This document shows, piece after piece, positions 1 through 6,030 of a stretch of DNA of 8,284 bases. Source of the stretch: Phototrophicales bacterium (GTDB lineage Bacteria; Chloroflexota; Anaerolineae; Aggregatilineales; Phototrophicaceae); contig PGTJ01000094.1 of NCBI GenBank assembly GCA_002794515.1, positions 1-8,284 on the forward strand. Direction: 5' to 3'. The notes below the pieces were generated by a model. It was not told where the DNA came from. It made no database searches and was given only the letters and a program-made list of their open reading frames with translations. Within the stretch, counting starts at the first letter, position 1; every line of letters starts with the position of its first letter. The position numbers and the translations under genes are program-made.

Positions 1-1756
1 ATAACCCCACACCATGCCCTTCGGCTTTGCCTTCAGAAAAGCGCCTGAATGGCGAAAATAACTGTGCTTGCGCCTCTTGGCTCAAACCATCACCATTATC
101 GCGCACCCAGAATTTCACCACACCTTCATCAGGCAAGGGCGTATAACCAATCTCGACCTTCGGCGGTCTGCCACCATATTTTAGAGCATTGCTGATGTAA
201 TTGCTCCAAACTTGTTCTATCCATGGGGCATGACCGAGTACAGTTGGATATTCGCTAGGCATGATGATCTCGGCATTCATCTCATTGATTTTATGAATGA
301 GTTGGCTATGGACTTCGGCGACAATTTCGCTCATCGCCAATGGTTGCACCTCGATCGCTTGTTGATGAATCCGCGCCAAAAGCAATAATTCGTTGATGAC
401 GGTGTTCATCTTGTTGCTGGTATGCTCAATGGCTTGTATCCATTCTAAGACCTCTGCGGGCAAATCATCGGCATAATAGGCTAATATGAGCGATGTGTAA
501 CCGACCACCAGCGACAACGGATTTTTGAGGTCATGGGCAACGGTGTGGGTATAGGCATCTAAATCGGCGATGAGTTGCTCGCGTTGTTTGATCTCTTGTT
601 GCAGTTGCCCATTCAAGATGAGCAGTGTTTCTTGTGCTTTTTGCCGTTCTTTGATTTCCTCTTGTAATTGGATATTCCGCAATTGATGAATTTCTGCTTG
701 TTGACGGGCGGTCTCGACCTGATGAAGCACTTGCAGATTTTTGAGGCGTGTATCGGCATGTTCGTTGAAAATTTCAGTATGGATACGATGATATTCTTTG
801 AAATGCTGATTGGCAAGCATAAAATCGCCCGCTTTTTCGTAGGCATCCGATAAGGTGAGGTGAATTTCGCCGAGCAGTTGCGGGGCGCTCACCACTTTTG
901 CCAATGCCAGTGCATCATTGAGTAGGCGCAAGGCTTGTGCCAATTCATCTTGACGCAGGTGGATGCGTCCTAAACTGGCGAGGGCGCTACTCTCTGCCCG
1001 TTGGTTGCCAGAGCGTTGCGCCTCGACCAAACATTCTACATAGACCAACAAGGCGCGGGTATCGTTGCCCAATTCTTCGTAAATTTTGCCGATCTCTGTC
1101 AAGACTTCTGCTTCGCCTTGTTGATAATTTAGCCCACGATAATGTTGCAAGGCTTGTAGGGCAAAAATCATCGCACGGGCATATTTCTTTTTGGTGATAT
1201 ATGCCTGACAGATGTTTTTATACACATCCCCCCGCGAGCGTTTGATGCCCAATTCGGCGCTCAAATCCAGACATTTATAAAAATATTTCAGGGCTTCATC
1301 GGCGTTGCCCGTCCCCAAATAAACCAAGCCGATGATATTGGCGGCACGGATTTGTGAGCGCTTGTCGTTGGTGCGTTCTGCCAAGTGCAATGCTTCTAGC
1401 GCCACCTCTTGGGCATAGGGATAATTGCCTAAATCTTGATTCATCCCACCCAATAAGATGAGCGCCAAAATTTCGCCCTGAATATCGCTAATCACCCGAA
1501 ATAATGCCCGTGCGTTCAATGTTTGTGTGAGCGATTCGGGGATATTGGATAGATGTGCATTGCATAAGGCTAAATTAATCAGGCTTTCGGCTTGCCCTTT
1601 GATATAAGGGGCAGAGGCAAACTCACCCTCTGTCGAGAGCTTATACGCCTCTTCGCTCAGGGCAATCGCGCCCGTCACATCGCGCAGGCGCAATTCTCGT
1701 GCATGAGCGATGAGTTTATCGATGTGTTCGGTTGTTGATGTGCCATTCATTGGCAT
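1..1756 (-). CDS. TPR-repeat sensor histidine kinase (3' end outside window)
   Basis: A cytoplasmic two-component sensor kinase that should autophosphorylate on a histidine and pass the phosphate to a response regulator not seen here. The 585 visible residues start with about eight TPR-like helical pairs (residues 10-327; clearest at 135-168, 175-208, 214-248 and 254-288), probably the sensory or protein-binding part. A charged coiled coil follows (about 334-400), then a HisKA domain with H-box VAHDLKNP (phospho-acceptor H408), then the start of an HATPase_c domain: N-box SNYISNALKYGG (N519, N523), G1 box DNGDG (553-557), F-box FSPF, and G2 box GHGVGL at the window edge. Only the last part of the ATPase domain is missing. 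There is no signal peptide or membrane segment, so it is probably soluble. The start at 1756 is chosen over the in-frame ATG at 1750 because GAGG lies 5 bases before it. The gene probably has its own promoter, since a terminator separates it from the YbjN gene. Confidence 0.93.
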   Translation of the reverse strand, partial: MPMNGTSTTEHIDKLIAHARELRLRDVTGAIALSEEAYKLSTEGEFASAPYIKGQAESLINLALCNAHLSNIPESLTQTLNARALFRVISDIQGEILALILLGGMNQDLGNYPYAQEVALEALHLAERTNDKRSQIRAANIIGLVYLGTGNADEALKYFYKCLDLSAELGIKRSRGDVYKNICQAYITKKKYARAMIFALQALQHYRGLNYQQGEAEVLTEIGKIYEELGNDTRALLVYVECLVEAQRSGNQRAESSALASLGRIHLRQDELAQALRLLNDALALAKVVSAPQLLGEIHLTLSDAYEKAGDFMLANQHFKEYHRIHTEIFNEHADTRLKNLQVLHQVETARQQAEIHQLRNIQLQEEIKERQKAQETLLILNGQLQQEIKQREQLIADLDAYTHTVAHDLKNPLSLVVGYTSLILAYYADDLPAEVLEWIQAIEHTSNKMNTVINELLLLARIHQQAIEVQPLAMSEIVAEVHSQLIHKINEMNAEIIMPSEYPTVLGHAPWIEQVWSNYISNALKYGGRPPKVEIGYTPLPDEGVVKFWVRDNGDGLSQEAQAQLFSPFRRFSEGKAEGHGVGL

Positions 1757-1782
1757 GTTATCCTCAACTTGACATGGTTAAG

Positions 1783-1805
1783 ATGTTGTCATCCCCTTTA
1801 TTATA
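1783..1805 (-). promoter_or_regulatory. Putative promoter -10 and conserved downstream block for the histidine kinase
   Basis: On the minus strand a perfect TATAAT lies at 1805-1800, about 44 bases before the kinase start codon. No good -35 box is seen: at 17-bp spacing the hexamer is CTGCTA, 3 of 6 matches. The bases after the -10 (AAAGGGGATGACAACAT) are almost the same as those downstream of the -10 of the lipoprotein gene at 5403-5428. A short dyad, AGATT-TT-AATCT, lies at 1827-1838 near the expected -35 position. The promoter call is inference. The similarity of the two blocks is directly visible. Confidence 0.5.
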
Positions 1806-1842
1806 ACCCGATTTAGACCCAATAGCAGATTTTAATCTAAGA

Positions 1843-1876
1843 TGCAAAAACGCCCATCGGATGTTGGGCGTTTGCA
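1843..1876 (-). terminator. Rho-independent terminator after the YbjN gene
   Basis: A perfect 9-bp stem (AAACGCCCA at 1848-1856 pairing with TGGGCGTTT at 1865-1873) closes an 8-base loop. TGC/GCA pairing extends it beyond a 2-base bulge. Read on the minus strand the right arm runs into a TTTTT tract, as expected for termination of the transcript ending with the YbjN gene, whose stop codon lies 25 bases upstream of the hairpin. The other strand has only TTT after the stem, so termination in that direction would be weaker. Confidence 0.8.
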
Positions 1877-1900
1877 GATAAGATAAATAACCAAACCGCC

Positions 1901-2521
1901 TTATGTCATATCAGGTGGTAGTGGCTTGTCATCATCATCGGCAGGTGATGTGTCTTCTTCATCGAATTGCACATCGCTGAGCAATTCTTCAATTTGGCTG
2001 ATGAACTCTTGGCGCAATTTGCTAATCACATCACTATCCCCATCGAGTGAAATTCCTTGTGGCAGGCTCTCAATTTTGGCGATTTCATCGGCAGGGTTGC
2101 CATCGGCATAAATCACGCGCATCATGCCCGCCAAATAACGGTCTAAAACCACCACATTGGCATAAACCATTTGTTTGACCAAAATCGGCGGAAAATCTGC
2201 CCCTTCGACATCAATGCTCGTTTTATAGCGAATTTCGCCGTCATTATAATCGAGTTCAAAATTGCCGATAATCATGCCATAATTGGCGCGGGTGATAAAT
2301 TCCACCACCTGATTCAATTTATCAGGTGGGGCATTGATGGGGCAAACCGAATAAAATACAAATTGTTCTTGTGCTTCACGCGCTTGGGCATAACATGTCC
2401 ACCGCCCATTTTTGCCACTGAATGTCATCATCAAGACAGGGGCATCTGCCATTTCATAAAATTTCCAATCATCTTCTTCAAAAAAGCGTTTGACCGCTTC
2501 ATAAATCCGTCCCCTGGTCAT
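1901..2521 (-). CDS. YbjN-domain protein
   Basis: A 206-residue protein resembling the YbjN family (Pfam PF10722), which has a fold like type III secretion chaperones and no defined biochemical activity. In E. coli YbjN is linked to motility and stress phenotypes; that role cannot be assumed here. What is visible: a first helix (IYEAVKRFFEEDDW), beta-strand segments with WTCYAQ and FVFYSVCP, a helix (KLNQVVEFITRANYG), the GNFELDYNDGEIRYKT strand pair typical of the family, a helical stretch to about residue 137 (VKQMVYANVVVLDRYL), and an acidic, probably disordered tail from about 185 (DEEDTSPADDDDK). No signal peptide or membrane segment, so probably cytoplasmic. The frame is open back to an ATG at 2620, but the start at 2521 is preferred: AAGGA lies 7 bases upstream, and the longer form would overlap the 71-residue gene and add residues unlike the family. 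It ends at a strong terminator. Confidence 0.8.
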   Translation of the reverse strand: MTRGRIYEAVKRFFEEDDWKFYEMADAPVLMMTFSGKNGRWTCYAQAREAQEQFVFYSVCPINAPPDKLNQVVEFITRANYGMIIGNFELDYNDGEIRYKTSIDVEGADFPPILVKQMVYANVVVLDRYLAGMMRVIYADGNPADEIAKIESLPQGISLDGDSDVISKLRQEFISQIEELLSDVQFDEEDTSPADDDDKPLPPDMT

Positions 2522-2528
2522 ATATTCA

Positions 2529-2533
2529 TCCTT
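2529..2533 (-). promoter_or_regulatory. Ribosome binding site fixing the YbjN start
   Basis: AAGGA on the minus strand sits 7 bases before the ATG at 2521. No comparable site precedes the in-frame ATG at 2620, so this site decides the start codon. Confidence 0.7.
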
Positions 2534-2558
2534 TTGATTGTAGGCGCTATTCGCCAAT

Positions 2559-2774
2559 TTATTCTCCGTTGTGTTTATCTGTATCCCGCTCTGCATGGAC
2601 ATCTGTCCCTTCTGTGACAACGGGTATCATTCCTGTTGTTGCACCCATGTCATCACGCGGCTCGCGTCTTTTCTTGTTTGGTAGATGTTCGGGCTTTGGG
2701 GGGATATCCGTTGGGCGTTGAATGATACCCGATGGAGAGTCCCAATCGCCTGTTATTTGGGGTTTATCAGACAT
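2559..2774 (-). CDS. Small hydrophilic protein of unknown function
   Basis: A 71-residue protein I do not recognise. It is polar and charged, with several prolines in the first half (RPTDIPPKPEH), a basic patch (PNKKRREPRDD, about residues 32-42) and an acidic/polar end (ERDTDKHNGE). It has no membrane segment, signal peptide or cysteine and is probably disordered. A GGAG lies 10 bases before the ATG, which is usable but a little far. It ends 37 bases before the YbjN start and begins 82 bases after the lipoprotein stop, all on the same strand, so it is probably co-transcribed with the YbjN gene. That neighbour is the only hint of a role; an adaptor or partner of the YbjN protein would be speculation. 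It is short and compositionally biased, so a chance reading frame cannot be ruled out. Confidence 0.5.
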   Translation of the reverse strand: MSDKPQITGDWDSPSGIIQRPTDIPPKPEHLPNKKRREPRDDMGATTGMIPVVTEGTDVHAERDTDKHNGE

Positions 2775-2856
2775 GCCAAATCGACTCCAATTTTATGCCA
2801 CTATATTCATCGTACTCGGAAATGGTCTGTAATGCAATTTTTAAGGTGCGATTGTT

Positions 2857-5385
2857 TTATTCTGGCACAACTCGCAAGGTATCTGCACCATTAATGCGCC
2901 CTGCAATCCACCCCAAAACGCCATCTGCCGTTTGGATTTGCCACCACACATGATTTTCGCCATCGACAGGACCCGCCACAATCCGCACAAATTCGCCCGC
3001 TCGTAAAACGGTGATAGGGATATTGCCTGTGTTCGGCGCTGGACGCACATTCAATTCGCGTGCAATCACTTGTAATTGCTGATTCGGCGCATATTCGCTA
3101 TCTTCTATTACACCTGGCGGGATATATTGCGGTGGTGGGGCAGATGACGGCACGGGACCCGTCACCCAATTGGTGACGATACCGCCCGTTGTGCCTGTGA
3201 TGTCTTGGATAGCGCCGTTGATTTGTGCCAAATATTGCCGTCCACCTGCCTCGACCAAGACCGCATTGCCATTCGGCGACCACGCCACACGGCTAGGGGC
3301 GGTTGTGCCGATGGGTCCTGTGAGGAAGTTGCCCGCGCTATCGATGATTTGCAATGGGGCATTAAAATCGCTGGCGGGTCTGCCCAGCGCATAAACCGCG
3401 CCACTTGGGGCTTGTATGGCATTTTGTAGCCACAACCCCCGTTCAGACCCATCGAGCAAGATTTGTTCGCCAGACCCATCAAAGTTGACGGTGGCAATCA
3501 CCACACGTCCTTGTGGATTAAAGCCACTGACCAGCAAACGTCCATCGCGCATCCATTGGGCGTAATCGTATGCTAAGACATAATTCGGCGGGGTTTGTGG
3601 ATTGTGATCGGGTGTTATGATGAAGATTGCCCCGCGCCCACCACCATCTTGTGGCGCATTACGGTTGATAACGCGCACAGCTAATAAACCCCCGCCACCC
3701 GACCATAAAATTTCTTGCGAATCGTATAAAAATGGGATGCTCCCCGCCAAGAAGCACCCTTCATGTCCTTGATAGGGACAATCATGTAATAATTGGCGTG
3801 GCACACCACCATCCCATATCCACACTCCTTCGCGGTTATTGCGATTATCGGGCTTGATAATCATGCTGACATACACCCCATTGGGCGACCATCCTGCCGA
3901 TGATACGAACACATTGTTCTCGGCGCGAGTCGGTGCAGGAAACGCATCCAGTGGCACGACACCCTCGCCAACGCTATCACGGGCATATAACACACCCGCA
4001 CTATCGGTATAAATCCACCGATTCGGGTCGAAGGGATGACGCACAAATAAGCGGATGCCACTGGCACTTGTGCCAAAATTGATTGGCGCGGGCAAAATAG
4101 CATTAGGGTCGAGTACAAAGGCTTGTGGGTTAATCCCGATAATTTGTAAATTGGGCTGAAATGGTGGGATGCTATCCCGCGAGACCGTGGGTGGCACATC
4201 CAACAAGGGCGGGACTGTCGGTGGGCTGAACGGGATAGGCGTATTGGTGCTGGGTTGTGGTGTGGGTGTTCCACCCTCAATCGGGGGTGTGACGATTCCC
4301 AAATCTTCAACTGGGGCGGTGCTGGTGATGACGACTGGTGTGGCATCAATGGTCGGCGCGAAGCTGGGGGTGGGGGTTGGTGTGGCTATCATAAAAAATG
4401 TGCTTGTTGGTGTTGGTGCATTCAACGTGTTGATCGCGTTAATGGTTGCCACCAGCGCCGTTGCCGTGATATCCACCTCGCTGATGGGTGTATCGGTCGG
4501 TGTGGGCGATGGTGTCGCGGTGAACGACTCGGCTGTGCGCGTGGCGAACACTGATGTTAATGTGGCGGCGACTTGTTCATATAAGGCTGTTGCCGATGCC
4601 ACTTCATCCACGGTTGCCGTTGGTGTGAGGGTATAGGTCGGGGTTGGTGCGAGTGCCGTCTCGGTGGCTTGTCTTTGGATGATGCTGATTGCCGTTTGCG
4701 TCAGATCGGGTGTCGGTGTATTAGTCGGTGCAGGGGTGTCGGTTGGCGCAGGCGTATCGGTTGGGATGATGGGTGTTGCCGTTGGTAATGGTATATCTGT
4801 TGGGATAATCGGCACGGGGCTATTGGTGGCGCTCGGTGTGATGGTCGGGATGGGGGTGAGCGTGGGTTGTGGTGTCGGCGACCATGTGGCAGTTGCCGAT
4901 GGTGTCGCGGTTGCTGTTGGTGTATAGGTATTGGATGGTGTGGGTGTCGCGCTGGGTGTATTGGTGAATATCGCCAATGGCAGAGGGGTTAGGCTTGGTG
5001 GGATGGTATTGGATGGTGTGGGTGTTTCGGTTGGTGGTGGTGTGAAAGTCAATGTTGGTGTCGCCGATGATGTATTGGTCGGTGTTGGTGTCGCCGTGTA
5101 GGTCTCGCTCGGATTAGGCGTATGGGTTGCCGATGGGGTGGGGGTATGGGTCGCTGTGAGGGTCGCCGTTGGTGTGTTGCTCATTTGGGGTGTGGGGGTG
5201 TTGGTTGGCGATGGCAACGCCGTATTGGTGATGATAATCAGAGGGGTAGTGGTGGGTTCTTGGGCGATTCGTGTGGCTTCATCGGTCATATCCACCGTAG
5301 GCGTGATGCGTGGAATGGCATCGCCACTGCATCCTGCCATCAGTAATATCATGCTGATCAACGTCAATATGACCCGTCTCGACAT
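2857..5385 (-). CDS. Surface lipoprotein: Thr/Pro-rich stalk, beta-propeller-like domain, C-terminal SH3b
   Basis: An 842-residue predicted lipoprotein. The N-terminus has two arginines, a hydrophobic stretch and the lipobox LMAGC, giving lipidation at C19. Residues about 44-402 are a low-complexity Thr/Pro stalk (TPTPTNT-type units) interrupted by three Ala/Thr-rich helical islands. Residues about 410-755 look like a WD40/TolB-type propeller, with repeated motifs such as AGWSPNGVYVSM (497-508), AQWMRDGRLLVSG (609-621) and VAWSPNGNAVLVEAG (700-714). C536 and C544 could form a disulfide. The last about 73 residues are a bacterial SH3 domain (LNVRPAPNTGNIP, VWWQIQTADGVLGWIAG), a fold that often binds cell-wall or surface ligands. 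The protein is probably membrane-anchored with the propeller and SH3b held outside; its ligand is unknown and no enzyme motif is seen. The start at 5385 is preferred because AAGGG (5399-5395) is 9 bases upstream. An in-frame ATG at 5391 would add two residues but sits only 3 bases from that site. Confidence 0.88.
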   Translation of the reverse strand: MSRRVILTLISMILLMAGCSGDAIPRITPTVDMTDEATRIAQEPTTTPLIIITNTALPSPTNTPTPQMSNTPTATLTATHTPTPSATHTPNPSETYTATPTPTNTSSATPTLTFTPPPTETPTPSNTIPPSLTPLPLAIFTNTPSATPTPSNTYTPTATATPSATATWSPTPQPTLTPIPTITPSATNSPVPIIPTDIPLPTATPIIPTDTPAPTDTPAPTNTPTPDLTQTAISIIQRQATETALAPTPTYTLTPTATVDEVASATALYEQVAATLTSVFATRTAESFTATPSPTPTDTPISEVDITATALVATINAINTLNAPTPTSTFFMIATPTPTPSFAPTIDATPVVITSTAPVEDLGIVTPPIEGGTPTPQPSTNTPIPFSPPTVPPLLDVPPTVSRDSIPPFQPNLQIIGINPQAFVLDPNAILPAPINFGTSASGIRLFVRHPFDPNRWIYTDSAGVLYARDSVGEGVVPLDAFPAPTRAENNVFVSSAGWSPNGVYVSMIIKPDNRNNREGVWIWDGGVPRQLLHDCPYQGHEGCFLAGSIPFLYDSQEILWSGGGGLLAVRVINRNAPQDGGGRGAIFIITPDHNPQTPPNYVLAYDYAQWMRDGRLLVSGFNPQGRVVIATVNFDGSGEQILLDGSERGLWLQNAIQAPSGAVYALGRPASDFNAPLQIIDSAGNFLTGPIGTTAPSRVAWSPNGNAVLVEAGGRQYLAQINGAIQDITGTTGGIVTNWVTGPVPSSAPPPQYIPPGVIEDSEYAPNQQLQVIARELNVRPAPNTGNIPITVLRAGEFVRIVAGPVDGENHVWWQIQTADGVLGWIAGRINGADTLRVVPE
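4180..5256 (-). repeat. Thr/Pro codon repeat tract encoding the lipoprotein stalk
   Basis: About 1.1 kb of degenerate codon-scale repeats, GGTGT/GGTGTCGGTG-like on the plus strand and ACACC/ACCGACACC-like on the coding strand. They encode units such as TDTPAP, TNTPTP and TPTPSNT. The repeats are mostly imperfect at DNA level. The best exact copy I found is a 21-base direct repeat at 4927-4947 and 5005-5025, both encoding TPTPSNT. Strong G/T bias on the plus strand creates long antisense frames rich in Val-Gly that are artefacts of the repeat. Confidence 0.85.
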
Positions 5386-5402
5386 GCCCATTTTCCCTTA
5401 TC

Positions 5403-5428
5403 ATGTTGTCTTCATCCCCTCTATTATG
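5403..5428 (-). promoter_or_regulatory. Putative promoter -10 and conserved downstream block for the lipoprotein gene
   Basis: On the minus strand CATAAT (5428-5423) is preceded by TGT, giving an extended -10 (TGn-CATAAT). A possible but weak -35, TGGGCA, lies 18 bp upstream at 5452-5447. Downstream comes AGAGGGGATGAAGACAACAT, which matches the block in front of the histidine kinase (1783-1805) apart from one A/G difference and one 3-base insertion. This would give the lipoprotein gene its own promoter within the 83-base gap after the STAS-like gene. Confidence 0.5.
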
Positions 5429-5474
5429 ACACAAAACGGGACTTTATGCCCACTACGCCAATAACACGCTCACC

Positions 5475-5873
5475 CTACGATGGCATCAAATTGGCTTCGC
5501 TATGATACGCCATGAGACGGGCATATGCCTCTGGCAACGTTTCCAAAAATATCATATTGCGGGTGGCATTGGGCGCGATGCGCTTGGCGGGCATGAACAC
5601 CTCTTTGGCAAAATCATCCGCGCTAACAACCGCGATGAGACCGAGATTTTCATTAACATGTTGTTCGACATGGCGCATAACAGAGAGGATGTTACTGGGG
5701 GTACGGACGGCTTGTGAGAGGTCGATAATGATATGTACGGTATGTGGGACGCTTTTCAGCAACCGATATGTCCTGTCGGTACAGGCTAAAAAATCATCCA
5801 CCGTCCATCGGTCTGTGTAAATTTGCCGTAAGATGGTTTTTTCATCATTTTCCCATGTTGTTATAAATCCCAT
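5475..5873 (-). CDS. Small STAS/SpoIIAA-like protein
   Basis: A 132-residue soluble protein. Its pattern is an N-terminal strand with W-x-N-D and KTIL, an amphipathic segment DRWTVDDFLACTDRTYRLL (21-39), a buried strand HIIIDLSQ (47-54), a helix SNILSVMRHVEQHV, a strand GLIAVVSADDF (78-88), and a C-terminal strand and helix (MIFLETLPEAYARLMAYH). This alternating strand-helix order, with the central hydrophobic strand ending in Asp-Leu-Ser, fits SpoIIAA-like or STAS-like domains, which usually act as regulatory or protein-binding modules. I assign it by pattern only; the usual Asp-Ser-Ser-Gly phosphorylation loop of classic anti-sigma antagonists is not evident, so a phospho-switch role is doubtful. 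No signal peptide or membrane segment. An upstream in-frame stop four codons before 5873 fixes this ATG as the start; the best ribosome-binding-like motif (AAGGA) is about 12 bases away, so translation may be weak. It is divergent from the adenylate cyclase gene and upstream of the lipoprotein gene. Confidence 0.65.
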   Translation of the reverse strand: MGFITTWENDEKTILRQIYTDRWTVDDFLACTDRTYRLLKSVPHTVHIIIDLSQAVRTPSNILSVMRHVEQHVNENLGLIAVVSADDFAKEVFMPAKRIAPNATRNMIFLETLPEAYARLMAYHSEANLMPS

Positions 5874-5912
5874 AACGGCGGTTTATCCTTTGCTCACTCA
5901 CGTTAAAAAATC

Positions 5913-5940
5913 ATTATAGCGAATTTATGGTATACGGCAA
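5913..5940 (-). promoter_or_regulatory. Promoter of the STAS-like gene
   Basis: On the minus strand TTGCCG (5940-5935) and a perfect TATAAT (5918-5913) are separated by 16 bp, a sigma-70-like arrangement with 4/6 and 6/6 matches. Transcription would start near 5906, about 33 bases before the start codon at 5873. Confidence 0.6.
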
Positions 5941-5957
5941 CCGATTCTCAAATGTTT

Positions 5958-6001
5958 CACATCTAAAATTAGCCGATTTTGGCACATGAGATTAGAATGT
6001 G
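5958..6001. repeat. Spaced inverted repeat around the cyclase -35 box
   Basis: The left arm CACATCTAA (5958-5966) is the reverse complement of the right arm TTAG-A-ATGTG (5992-6001), with one extra A in the right arm; the spacer is 25 bases. The pair flanks the cyclase -35 box, and the right arm touches its -10 box. It could be an operator for a dimeric regulator. It may also be chance in this AT-rich gap. Confidence 0.3.
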
Positions 6002-6007
6002 TATAAA
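5979..6007 (+). promoter_or_regulatory. Promoter of the adenylate cyclase gene
   Basis: TTGGCA (5979-5984, 5/6 to consensus) and TATAAA (6002-6007, 5/6) are separated by exactly 17 bp. The expected start of transcription near 6014 gives a 5' leader of about 17 bases containing GAGGA at 6020-6024. Confidence 0.7.
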
Positions 6008-6030
6008 AATCTTAGTATTGAGGATGCCAT

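Noticed and set aside
613..1197. Short frames on both strands inside the kinase gene
   Set aside because: The kinase frame is continuous across this region with TPR and coiled-coil sequence, so these are chance frames.
2522..2620. Extended start of the YbjN gene at 2620
   Set aside because: It overlaps the 71-residue gene, lacks a clear ribosome binding site and adds residues unlike the family; AAGGA precedes the ATG at 2521.
2775..2856. Terminator or strong promoter between the lipoprotein and the 71-residue gene
   Set aside because: Only a 4-bp CAAT/ATTG pairing with no U-tract was found, and the TATAGT and CATAAA boxes have no usable -35 partner.
3861..4349. 162-codon minus-strand frame inside the lipoprotein gene
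   Set aside because: It is a shifted frame of the propeller region, with no start signal and no recognisable motif.
4169..4927. Plus-strand frames rich in Val-Gly opposite the lipoprotein stalk (4169-4636, 4255-4554, 4664-4927)
   Set aside because: They are the reverse complement of Thr/Pro codons; the minus-strand frame has a lipobox, propeller motifs and an SH3b domain, so the Val-Gly frames are shadows.
4180..5256. CRISPR array or tandem satellite
   Set aside because: The repeats are codon-scale, degenerate and keep an open reading frame; there are no regular spacers.
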